Assembly (NCBI RefSeq): GCF_019655855.1
Contig: NZ_BPFX01000037.1
Coordinates: forward strand, 1 to 64,000
Origin: Pseudomonas paralcaligenes
GTDB lineage: Bacteria > Pseudomonadota > Gammaproteobacteria > Pseudomonadales > Pseudomonadaceae
Reading direction: 5' to 3'
DNA length: 64,000 nucleotides
Below, one piece after another: positions 17,150-25,700 of the stretch. How positions within the stretch are numbered: position 1 is the first letter of the stretch; the number at the start of each line of letters is the position of its first letter. A model generated the notes under the pieces. The model worked only from the letters and a program-made list of their open reading frames with translations. It was not told where the DNA came from and made no database searches. The position numbers and the translations under genes are program-made.

Positions 17150-17634
17150 GCGACCAGTTGCTCGGCCACCGCCCCGCCAGCGCGGACGACCTGGACGAGG
17201 TGGTGCGCTTCGTGCGCAATGCCGACGAGCTGTTCTACGCCTTTCCCCGCGCCCACTGGCCGTTCACCCGTGAGCAACTGGCGGCCGCCTTCGCCGAGCG
17301 CCGGGGCAACACCCTGGCCCTGCTCGACGGGCGTGCCGCCGGTTTCGCCAACTTCTACCAGAGCCTGCCGGGCGACTACTGCGCCCTGGGCAACCTGATG
17401 ATCGCGCCCTGGGCCCGCGGCCAGGGCGTGGCGCGCTACCTGATCGGCGTGATGGAACAGCTCGCCAGCCGCGACTTCGACGCCCGCGAACTCAAGGTCT
17501 CCTGCTTCAACGACAACGCCGCCGGCCTGCTGCTCTACGCCCGCCTCGGCTACCGGCTGACCGGCCTGGTCGAGCGCCAGCGCGGCCAGGCGCGGGTGGC
17601 GTTGGTGGAGTTCGTCAAGCCACTGCAAAACTGA
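17146..17634 (+). CDS. GNAT-family N-acetyltransferase
   Basis: A 162-residue acetyltransferase. The acetyl-CoA binding motif A is LGNLMIAPWARGQGVARYLI (R-G-Q-G-V-A, about 80-99), followed by LKVSCFNDNAAGLLLYARLGY, the usual motif B region ending in a Tyr. ATG 17146 overlaps the previous stop (ATGA), so translation is probably coupled to the DUF4136 lipoprotein. The acceptor substrate cannot be predicted; coupling to envelope lipoprotein genes does not by itself imply a shared pathway. Confidence 0.9.
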   Translation: MSDQLLGHRPASADDLDEVVRFVRNADELFYAFPRAHWPFTREQLAAAFAERRGNTLALLDGRAAGFANFYQSLPGDYCALGNLMIAPWARGQGVARYLIGVMEQLASRDFDARELKVSCFNDNAAGLLLYARLGYRLTGLVERQRGQARVALVEFVKPLQN

Positions 17635-17689
17635 CCCAAGAGACAGCAACAGGCATAATCGGCACCCCTCTCGATTTCCGGAGACCGCC

Positions 17690-18133
17690 ATGCCCAACTG
17701 GTGGCTGCTCGCCCTGCCCCTCATCGCCGGCGCCGTGATGCCGTTGCAGGCCGGTATAAATGGCCAGTTGGCCAAGCACCTGTCCAGCGTGATGGCCGCC
17801 GCCCTGGTCTCCTTCCTGGTCGGCACCCTCGCCCTGCTGATCATCGTCCTGGCCCAGCGCGAGGTCTCCGGCCTGGCAGCGCTCAAGGGATTGTCCTGGT
17901 GGCACTGGAGCGGCGGCCTGCTTGGGGCCTTCTTCATCGCCACCGCCGCCTTCGCCGGCCCGCGCATCGGCGCCCTGCTGTTCATGGTGCTGGTGCTCGC
18001 CGGCCAGTTGGGCATGGCCCTGCTGCTGGACCACAACGGCTGGGTGGGCTTCCGCGAGGCGCCCATCACCTTGGGCAAGGCGGCCGGCCTGGCACTCATC
18101 GTCGGGGGCATCTGGCTGATCCGTCGCGGCTGA
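17690..18133 (+). CDS. YdcZ-type DMT transporter (DUF606)
   Basis: A 147-residue membrane protein with five hydrophobic helices. The opening WWLLALPLIAGAVMPLQAG, followed by INGQLAK, is the hallmark of the YdcZ/DUF606 branch of drug/metabolite transporters, which are half-size and probably work as dimers. The motif FAGPRIGALLFMVLVLAGQL is in the second half. A possible promoter (CTGACC at 17631, 17-bp spacer, CATAAT at 17654) lies just upstream and overlaps the end of the GNAT gene. The substrate is unknown. Confidence 0.87.
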   Translation: MPNWWLLALPLIAGAVMPLQAGINGQLAKHLSSVMAAALVSFLVGTLALLIIVLAQREVSGLAALKGLSWWHWSGGLLGAFFIATAAFAGPRIGALLFMVLVLAGQLGMALLLDHNGWVGFREAPITLGKAAGLALIVGGIWLIRRG

Positions 18134-18214
18134 CGACGAAATGCTGGCACTTTGCTTTATTTGACCGGTTGGCGACGCTATGCTGCTGATATGCCGCATT
18201 TGTGATCACAACAC

Positions 18215-19348
18215 ATGGCCCCCGAAACCCCGTTCTCCCTCAGCGCCACCTTCCCCCTTCTCCGCGAAAGCCAGGACACCCGGGTCCGCACCCGCCTGGG
18301 CGGCATCTACTACCTACTGGCCTGGCTGCTGACCTGGGGCTTCAGCGCGGCCCCCGGCTCGATGCAGGTCCTGGGCCTGCTCGGCACCCTGTTCTTCGCC
18401 GTGATGATGGCGCTGCGCTGGCTGCACCGCCTGCCGGCCCAGGAGAACGATGCCAACCTGGGCCAGTGGATCGACCGCCACTGGGGCCTGATCCTGCTCA
18501 CCAGCCTGGGCTGGGGCCTGGCCCACGCCTGGGCGCTGCTGCGCCCGGAGTTCGAGCCGTCGCGGCTGATCGCCACCCTCAGCACAGTGGCCTTCAGCAC
18601 CGCCATGGCCTTCAACTTCCCCATGCGCAAGGCCCGCTGCGTGCTGGCCATCCTGCTGCTCTACGCGCCCGGCCTCGCCGCGCTGGCGGTGCAGTGGGAC
18701 AGCCAGGAAGCGCTGGCCATCACCCTCGGCTTCTACCTCACCTACCTGCTGCTGGCGCTGAACCGCAGCCACCGCGAGTACCACGCCACCCTGGCCATGG
18801 AGCAGCAGCTGGTCGACCAGCGCGAGCGCTACGACCGGCTCAGCCGCACCGACCCGCTGACCCAACTGGGCAACCGCCTGCAGTTCAACAGCCTGTTCCC
18901 GAGCCTGGTCGCCAGCGCCCGGCGCCAGGGCACGCCGCTGTCGCTGGTGCTGATGGACATCGACTTCTTCAAGCGGATCAACGACGAGCACGGCCACAGC
19001 AGCGGCGACATCTGCCTGAGCGACTTCGCCGAGTGCATGCGCCAGGTGTTCCGCCGCGACAACGACGCCCTGCTGCGCCTGGGCGGCGAGGAGTTCGGCG
19101 TGCTGATGCCCGGCACCCCGCTGGACGAGGCCTGCGCCCTGGCCGAGCACTTTCGCAGCGCCCTCGCCAGCCACGGCTTCGAACTCCAGGGCCGGCGCCT
19201 GCCGCTGACCACCAGCCTCGGCGCCGGCAGCTTCGACGCGACACTGGACGACACCGCCGAGGCCTTCTTCAAGCGCGTCGACGACGCCCTCTACCGGGCC
19301 AAGAGCGAAGGCCGCGACCGCCTGGCCCTGGCCGGGCAGCCCGACTGA
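18215..19348 (+). CDS. membrane-bound diguanylate cyclase (GGDEF)
   Basis: The 377-residue protein joins an N-terminal membrane region with five or six hydrophobic helices (about 30-190) to a short coiled segment and a GGDEF domain (about 205-372). The active-site loop is GGEEF at 290-294 and the metal-binding Asp is in LVLMDIDFFKRIND, so cyclase activity (2 GTP to cyclic di-GMP) is expected. I see no RxxD inhibitory site in the residues before the GGEEF loop. The membrane part shows no named sensor family, so the signal is unknown. Confidence 0.92.
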   Translation: MAPETPFSLSATFPLLRESQDTRVRTRLGGIYYLLAWLLTWGFSAAPGSMQVLGLLGTLFFAVMMALRWLHRLPAQENDANLGQWIDRHWGLILLTSLGWGLAHAWALLRPEFEPSRLIATLSTVAFSTAMAFNFPMRKARCVLAILLLYAPGLAALAVQWDSQEALAITLGFYLTYLLLALNRSHREYHATLAMEQQLVDQRERYDRLSRTDPLTQLGNRLQFNSLFPSLVASARRQGTPLSLVLMDIDFFKRINDEHGHSSGDICLSDFAECMRQVFRRDNDALLRLGGEEFGVLMPGTPLDEACALAEHFRSALASHGFELQGRRLPLTTSLGAGSFDATLDDTAEAFFKRVDDALYRAKSEGRDRLALAGQPD

Positions 19349-19364
19349 CGCGGGCCGCGCCGAC

Positions 19365-21713
19365 CTACTCGCTCACCTGGAACTCCACCCGCGCCGTCGC
19401 CCCGCTCTGGTCCAGCAGGCTCAGCTGGTAGACCCCGGAAGCACTCAGCTTCTGCTCGATGCTCTCCCCCGGCTGGCTCTCGCCCACCGGCGCGCCGTCG
19501 AGGAACCACCAGCGCGTGCCGCTACCGCCCAGGGCCGAGAGCTTCAGGCGCAACGGCCCGTCGCTGCTGGCGGGACGGCGCAGGCGGTCACCGTCGCGCA
19601 CGCCGACGATGGACAGCGGCGCCGCCTGCACGGGCAGCGGCGGCGGGCAGTCCGGCGAGGCCGCCGGCAGCCGCGCGGCGCGGCGCTCCCGGCGCGGCAG
19701 CCAGGGCTCCAACGGCGCCGGCCAGAGCGCGACCTGGGCCTCGCGCGCGCCCTCGCAGCCCGGCGCCACCTGGCGCCCCTCGGCATCCAGCCAGAGGCGC
19801 TGATTCAGGCCCAGCCCCAGCGGCTGGTCGGCCGCCTGCAGGGTCGGCGGCACCGTGCCTTCCAGGGTCCAGGCGAAGCGCTGACGCCGGCAGTTGGGAT
19901 CGCCGCGCGCCAGCTCCTGGCCGAGTGGCCAGCAGATGGCAGCCACGCCGACGCCGGCCGGCACCTCCTGCACCGGCGGCGCCAGGCCGCGCTGGCGGTC
20001 GCGGTTGACCAGCAGGTCGTGTACCTGCAGCAGCAGGGGCGCGGCCGAGGCCAGGCCGAACTGGCCGGGCACCGGGGTGCCGTCCGGCCGGCCAATCCAC
20101 ACCCCGATCAGATGGCGCGGCCCAACCCCGACCGCCCAGGCGTCGCGGAAGCCGTAGCTGGTGCCGGTCTTCCAGGCCAGCACCGGGCGCTGCACCAGCT
20201 CGGCGCGCGGGTCGCGGTCCGGCCGTGCCTGGCCGGAGAGAACGCGCCGGACGATCCAGGCCGCCCCCGGCGACAGCAGGCGCCGTTCGCGCAGCGCGTC
20301 CTGCGGCTGCAGGCGCGGGCGCGCGGCCATGCCGCCGCGGGCGAAGGCGCTGTAGCCGGTCACCAGCTCCTCGAGGCGGCTGCCGGCGCCGCCTAGGATC
20401 AGGGTCAGGTTCGGCTCGGCGCCGGCCGGTAGCGCCAGCGGCACCCCCGCGCCACGCAGCTCGCCGGCGAAGCGCCTGGGCCCGTAGGCCTCCAGCAGCT
20501 GCACGGCGGGCAGGTTGAGCGAGGTGGCCAGCGCCTCGCTGGCCGACACCGGGCCGATGAAGCCGGCGGCGAAGTTGCCCGGCCGGTAGTCGCCGTAGCG
20601 CCGCGGCACATCCTGCAGCAGGGACTCGGAGTGGATCAGCCCGGCGTCCATGGCCATGCCGTAGAGGAACGGCTTGAGGGTCGAGCCGGGCGAGCGCTGG
20701 GCGCGGATCATGTCGACATGGCCGAAGCGACGGTCGTCGCTCACATCCAGCGAGCCCAGGTAGGCGCGCACCGCCATGCTCTCGCTGTCCACCACCAGGA
20801 TGGCGGCCGAGGTGCGCTCCGGCAGGCGCGCGCGCCAGCCCAGCAGCAGGTCTTCCAGGCGCCGCTGCAGGTTGGCGTCCAGGGTGGTGCGGATCAGCGG
20901 CGGGCTGCCCGGCACGTTCAGGCGGCGCGCCAGCAGCGGCGCCAGGTCGGGCTCCCGGCGCGGCGCCAGCAGCACCGGCTCCTGCAGGGCCTCGTCCACC
21001 GCCGTGCGCGGCCATTCGCCGAACTCCGCCAGGCGGCGCAGCACCTTGTCCCGGGCCACCTGCGCGCGCTCGGGGTGACGGTCCGGGCGCAGCCGGCTGG
21101 GTGCCTGGGGCAGCACCGCGAGCAGCGCCGCCTCGGCGCGGGTGAGCTGGCTCGGCGGCTTGCCCAGGTAGGCCCAGCTGGCCGCCGCCACCCCCTGCAA
21201 GGTGCCGCCGAACGGCGCGCGGTTGAGGTAAAGGGCGAGGATTTCTTCCTTGGACAGGTGCCACTCCAGCTGCAGGGTGCGCCACAGCTGCCTGAGCTTG
21301 CCGACAAGGGTCCGCTCGTGCGGGTCGAGCAGCCGCGCCACCTGCATCGACAGGGTGCTGCCGCCGGACAGCACGCGCCCGCCGGTGAGGTTCTGCCAGG
21401 CGGCGCGCGCCAGGGCCAGCGGGTTCACCCCGGGGTGGCGGTAGAACCAGCGGTCCTCGTAGGTCAGCAGCGCCTGCAGGTAATAGGGCGACACCTCGTC
21501 GGGCGCCACCGGGTAGCGCCACACGCCCTCGGCGTCGGCGAAGCGCCACAGCGGCGTGCCGTCCTCGGCCAGCACCACGCGTGCCAGGCCATCCTCGGGC
21601 AGCGGCAGCGGGAACAGCCGGTCGGCGCACCAGAGCGCGGCCAGCAGGAGCAGCGGCAGGACCAGCCAGGGGCGGCGCAGGGCTCGCCGCAGAGCGCGCG
21701 GCGAAGGTTTCAT
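19365..21713 (-). CDS. pbpC: penicillin-binding protein 1C
   Basis: A 782-residue bifunctional class A-type enzyme: cytoplasmic Arg-rich tail, one transmembrane helix (about 17-35), glycosyltransferase domain with the EDRWFYRHPGVNP motif and GGSTLSMQVARL, and a transpeptidase domain with S344-T-L-K347 and KTGTS. A C-terminal BiPBP_C domain (about 690-780) is present, which is diagnostic of PBP1C. The start at 21713 follows TGGAG and begins MKPSPRALRR; the longer frame adds 17 residues. In many proteobacteria pbpC sits directly after the alpha-2-macroglobulin gene; here three other elements lie between them. Confidence 0.96.
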   Translation of the reverse strand: MKPSPRALRRALRRPWLVLPLLLLAALWCADRLFPLPLPEDGLARVVLAEDGTPLWRFADAEGVWRYPVAPDEVSPYYLQALLTYEDRWFYRHPGVNPLALARAAWQNLTGGRVLSGGSTLSMQVARLLDPHERTLVGKLRQLWRTLQLEWHLSKEEILALYLNRAPFGGTLQGVAAASWAYLGKPPSQLTRAEAALLAVLPQAPSRLRPDRHPERAQVARDKVLRRLAEFGEWPRTAVDEALQEPVLLAPRREPDLAPLLARRLNVPGSPPLIRTTLDANLQRRLEDLLLGWRARLPERTSAAILVVDSESMAVRAYLGSLDVSDDRRFGHVDMIRAQRSPGSTLKPFLYGMAMDAGLIHSESLLQDVPRRYGDYRPGNFAAGFIGPVSASEALATSLNLPAVQLLEAYGPRRFAGELRGAGVPLALPAGAEPNLTLILGGAGSRLEELVTGYSAFARGGMAARPRLQPQDALRERRLLSPGAAWIVRRVLSGQARPDRDPRAELVQRPVLAWKTGTSYGFRDAWAVGVGPRHLIGVWIGRPDGTPVPGQFGLASAAPLLLQVHDLLVNRDRQRGLAPPVQEVPAGVGVAAICWPLGQELARGDPNCRRQRFAWTLEGTVPPTLQAADQPLGLGLNQRLWLDAEGRQVAPGCEGAREAQVALWPAPLEPWLPRRERRAARLPAASPDCPPPLPVQAAPLSIVGVRDGDRLRRPASSDGPLRLKLSALGGSGTRWWFLDGAPVGESQPGESIEQKLSASGVYQLSLLDQSGATARVEFQVSE

Positions 21714-21800
21714 CGGGGGCTCCAGCGCAACGGGGGGAACTCGGCTCGGGCCGGCGCAGCCCAAGCTTGAGGATCACCGACAGAGTGTAAGGAAGGATCG

Positions 21801-22097
21801 ATGGGTACCGAGAGCTTCTTCGAACGACTGGGCGAAATACTGGGCAACTTCATTCGTGTCCTGGTCGAGGCCCTGACCGGTTTCTTCCGACTGATCGGCC
21901 AGGCCGGAGCCAACTTCATCGACGGCCTGTCCCGCTCGCTGGGCATGGACCCGAACTGGATCAGCATCCTGGTCCTGATCATCGGCCTGTTGCTGCTGGT
22001 CAGCGCCATCCGCGCCTTCCTGCGCGGCTCGATCATCTGGGGCCTGATCGTCCTGCTGCTGGCACTCTGGACACTGAGCCTGCTGATCGGCGGCTGA
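21801..22097 (+). CDS. small membrane protein, unknown
   Basis: A 98-residue protein with an amphipathic N-terminal half (GNFIRVLVEALTGFFRLIGQ) and two transmembrane helices in the C-terminal half (ISILVLIIGLLLLVSAI and IIWGLIVLLLALWTLSLLI). GGAAGGA precedes the ATG. It is divergent from pbpC, sharing an 87-bp promoter region, and runs against the RAYT gene. I do not recognise a family. The clean ribosome site and hydrophobic pattern make it a credible gene. Confidence 0.75.
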   Translation: MGTESFFERLGEILGNFIRVLVEALTGFFRLIGQAGANFIDGLSRSLGMDPNWISILVLIIGLLLLVSAIRAFLRGSIIWGLIVLLLALWTLSLLIGG

Positions 22098-22121
22098 GCG
22101 GAGCCGGCACGGGTCCGATCC

Positions 22122-22143
22122 GTAGCCCGGATGCAATCCGGGG
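22122..22143. repeat. REP sequence at the 3' side of the RAYT gene
   Basis: GTAGCCCGGATGCAATCCGG followed by GG: a 5' GTAG head plus a short palindromic stem (CCCGGAT/ATCCGGG), the structure of REP sequences mobilised by RAYT proteins. It ends 6 bp from the end of the transposase gene. Confidence 0.85.
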
Positions 22144-22149
22144 CTGCCG

Positions 22150-22677
22150 TCACTCGCCCGCACATTCGATCGGATCGACACCGTCCCCCGCCCAGTCGAT
22201 GGGCAGCAATCCTCGCCGAACGTAGCGATGAAAGCTGGACAGCGGCCAGTCCCGGACCCGCTCGACCAGGCCATGCCTGAGCGGGTTGGCATGGATGTAG
22301 TCCACATGGGCGGCGAAGTCCGGCTCGTCGCGTATCAGATGTTCCCAGAAGCGGCGCTGCCAAACGTCGGCCTCTCTCTTGTGGTTGAGCATCAGCGGAG
22401 CACCGACGCTTCGCAATCGACCGACGAACAGCGATTTGAAGCGGCGGACCCTCGACGAAAAATCGGCGTCGCCGGCCGGCAGGACCATCAGCAGGTGAAG
22501 ATGCTCGGGCAGCACCACCGCCGCAGGCAACCTGAACGGCCGCTCCCGGAGTGTCTGTGCAAGCGACTCGCGCAGTTCCCCGCCATAGCGCACCAGCCAG
22601 TCCCTGGACCTGTCCTGCAAGGCCAGGGTCAGGAAATAGCAGGCGCCCGGCACGGTGGCGCGTCGGTAGTTGACCAT
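22150..22677 (-). CDS. REP-associated tyrosine transposase (RAYT)
   Basis: A 175-residue Y1 single-strand transposase-like protein related to IS200/IS605 TnpA. The metal-binding pair is H59-L-H61 (PEHLHLLMVLP), and the nucleophile is probably Tyr127 in HVDYIHANPLRHGLV, the most recognisable motif of the family. The start at 22677 (MVNYRRATVPG) follows GGAGG by 8 bases and matches the usual RAYT N-terminus; an upstream ATG would add 11 residues. REP sequences with GTAG heads flank it at 22122 and 22721-22772 in opposite orientation, as expected for a domesticated RAYT locus. It separates pbpC from the macroglobulin gene. Confidence 0.93.
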   Translation of the reverse strand: MVNYRRATVPGACYFLTLALQDRSRDWLVRYGGELRESLAQTLRERPFRLPAAVVLPEHLHLLMVLPAGDADFSSRVRRFKSLFVGRLRSVGAPLMLNHKREADVWQRRFWEHLIRDEPDFAAHVDYIHANPLRHGLVERVRDWPLSSFHRYVRRGLLPIDWAGDGVDPIECAGE

Positions 22678-22720
22678 TGGCCAGACCTCCCTGTCCGGCA
22701 GCGGATTCACTCCTGAGGCC

Positions 22721-22772
22721 GATCCCGGATTTCATCCGGGCTACGGTCTGTAGCCGGACGAATCCGGGTAGC
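22721..22772. repeat. Two REP sequences at the 5' side of the RAYT gene
   Basis: CCCGGATTTCATCCGGGCTAC (22724-22744) is an inverted REP with a GTAG head on the minus strand. It is followed at 22749-22772 by a degenerate copy in which GTAGCCGGACGAATCCGGG can be read. They lie between the RAYT start and the end of the macroglobulin gene. Similar sequences form a facing pair at 48743-48803. Confidence 0.85.
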
Positions 22773-22782
22773 TCGGCACCGA

Positions 22783-25700
22783 TCAGTTCTCCTTCACCAC
22801 CAACTGCGCCGGAGCCGCGCCGACGGCGTTCCAGGCTGGGCGGTACATGGACTCGACCTGGGGCGGCGGAACGCGGTATGTGCCGGGGGTGACGGCGCGG
22901 GCCAGGTACAGCAGGTGGGTGGTGTCGTAGCCGTTGATGTCAACGGCGGCGACGAAGCGGTCGTCGCGGAACTCCTGGTGCTTGATCGCCGCGTTCTGCA
23001 TCGACTGCTGCCATTCCTTCACCGCGCTGCTGGCGTCGTCCAGGCTGGCGGCGCTCTGCGCCAGGTTCTGGTTCTCCAGCTCCAGGCCGGCCGGCAGCAG
23101 GTCCACCACCAGGGCGTCGGGCACCCGCTCCTCGGCGCGCACCGCCAGGTGGACCAGCACCAGCTGGCCGCTGGCCAGGTTGCCCAGGTCCAGCGGACGG
23201 CCGTCCAGGCCGTAGAAGCCGCGCTCGATGCTCAGGTTGTTGCCACGGGCCACCGGCGCCGCCGTCGGGTAGCCGGAGATGGTCAGCTGCTGGTAGAGCT
23301 TGCCGTCGAAGGCGCTGCTCAGGCTCAGCGGCTCGGCCAGGCTGGCGCCGTCGAGCCGCAGGGCGGGCAGAGCGTTGCTCAGCTCGCGCACCTGGTCGGC
23401 CACGTTCAGCGTCGCTTGCCAGTCCTTCTCAGGCGTCTTGATCAGGCCACGGCCGGCGAGGAACAGTGCGTTGCGCTCCTGGGTCGACAGGTAGGTCTGC
23501 AGCGAGCGCTCCTCGGCCAGGGAGAACAGCAGCTGGTCGCGGCTGGAGGCGGCCAGGTCGTTCTCTTCCAGCAGGGCGTAGATCAGCGCCTGGTCGCGCA
23601 GCGGGCTGCCGTAGTCGGCCAGCCATTCCTTGCGCTGGCGGCCGATGCCCAGGCCCAGGGCCAGCGCCTCGTCGGCACGCGGCTTGTCGCCCATCTTCTG
23701 CAGGGCCACGGCCAGCTGCACCAGCGGCAGGCCCGACTTGGCGTCGGCGCGGCGGTCGTACAGCGCGCGCAGGCTGCCCAGCGGCGCCTGCTGGCTGCGC
23801 GCCAGCACCAGGCCGGCATAGGTCTGCACGGCGAAGCGGGTGTGGTCGAGGTTGTCGCTGTAGCCGGCCTCGACCAACTGGCGGTCCTGCAGGTAGCGCA
23901 GCAGGCGCGCACTGGCCTTCTCCAGCGCTTCCGGCGGCACCGCGAAGCCCTGCTCGCGGGCGCGCAGCAGGAAGTCGGTGACGTAGGCGGTCAGCCAGTA
24001 TTCCTCGTCACTGTCCGAGCCCCACAGGCCGAAGCTGCCGTTGTAGCGCTGCATGCCCAGCAGGCGCTCGATGCCGATCTCGATGGAACGGCGGCGCTGG
24101 GCCTCCGGCTCGCCTTCCAGGCCGAGGCGCTTGAGGGTGGCGCCGTCGGCGTAGAGCGATGGGTATAGGCCGCTGGTGGTCTGCTCCAGGCAGCCGTAGG
24201 GGTAGGCCCGCAGCGCCTGGATCTGTTCGGCCAGGTTCAGCGGCGGACGGCTGGAGACGCTGAGCAGCGCCTCGCGCCCGGCCGGCTCGAAGGCCGCCAG
24301 GGTGCCGGCCGGCAGCTGCCAGCTGTCGCCCTGCAGCACGCCGCGCAGGTGCTTCTGCTGCGCCGGCCAGGCCGAGCGCACACCGATCCGCCATTCGCGG
24401 CTGAACGCCGGCAGGTTCTCGCCCGGCAGGTCAAGGCCGGCCACGGTCACCCGCAGCACGCCGGTACCGTAGCCGCCGACGGCGCGCACCGGGATGCGCA
24501 GGGTGTCGCGCTGGGCCTGGTCGAGGTCCAGCGTGGTGCTGTAGCCGTCGGGATTGCCGGCCAGGTTGAGCTGGCCCTCGGCCTCGACCCGTACCTCCAG
24601 TTGCTGCTCGGCACCGGACAGGTTGGTCAGGTCCAGCGCCACGCTGGTCTCGTCGCCTCCAGCGAGGAAACGCGGCGCCGACAGTTCGGCCACCAGCGGC
24701 GCGGCCACCACCGTCTTGCCCTCGGCCATGCCGTAGCGTTCGTCGGTCCAGGCCTGGGCCATCAGGCGCAGCTCGCCGTTGAAGTCGGGGATGTCCAGGC
24801 TGACGTCGCCCTCACCCTGGGCGTTCAGCTCGATCGGCACGCTCTGCAGGGCAACGATGGTGACGCTGGTGTCCGGGCGCTTGCCGCCCTTGGCCAGCGC
24901 CGCGTCACCGCCGAAGGCCAGCTTGGCCAGGCGGCCCTGGCCGGCCTCGATCAACTGGCCGTACACGTCCAGCTGGTCCACGCCGTAGGCCTTGCGGCCG
25001 AACAGCTCGGCGAACGGGTCGGGGGTCTTGTATTCGGTGATGTTGAGGATGCCGACGTCGACCGCCGCCACCAGCACGTTGACCTTCTCCGGCACGCTGC
25101 CGTCGGCGTTCTTCGCCTGCACCTTGACCTTGAGCGGCTGCAGCGGGCGCATCTTCTCGGGGGCTTCCAGGCTCACCTGCAGCTTGCGCGGCGCGCGGTC
25201 GAACGGCAGGTGCAGCAGGCCCACGGCACGCTTGGGAGTGGCCCCGGCCTTGCGCTCGCCGGGGCGGATGACCAGGGCGCTGACGTACAGGTCGTGACGC
25301 GCCCAGTCCTTGGCCAGGGGAACGTCGAAGCTCTTGCCCTCGGCGGGCACCTCGATTTCCTGCCACCACAGCGGGCCGTCGCTGGACTCGACCATCAGGT
25401 AGCCGCTGCCGCCGGCCGGCGGCGTGACGGTGACCTTGGCGGTGTCGCCGGCGCCGTAGGCCGGCTTGTCCAAGGCCAGCTTGACCTGGTCCGGGCGCAC
25501 CGCGCCGCCTTCGGTGTTGTCCTGCCAGTAGTAGCCGGCCCAGAAGCGCAGGCTGCTGGTGAAGCCGGTCTGCGGATCGGTGACCTCGACGCGGTACGGG
25601 CCCCACTCCACCGGGAAGCTGATCTTGGCGGTGCCACCGGCGGCCACCTTGACCCGCTCCTCGCCGAGGTTGAGGAACTTCTCGTTGTAGTGGTAGTTCC

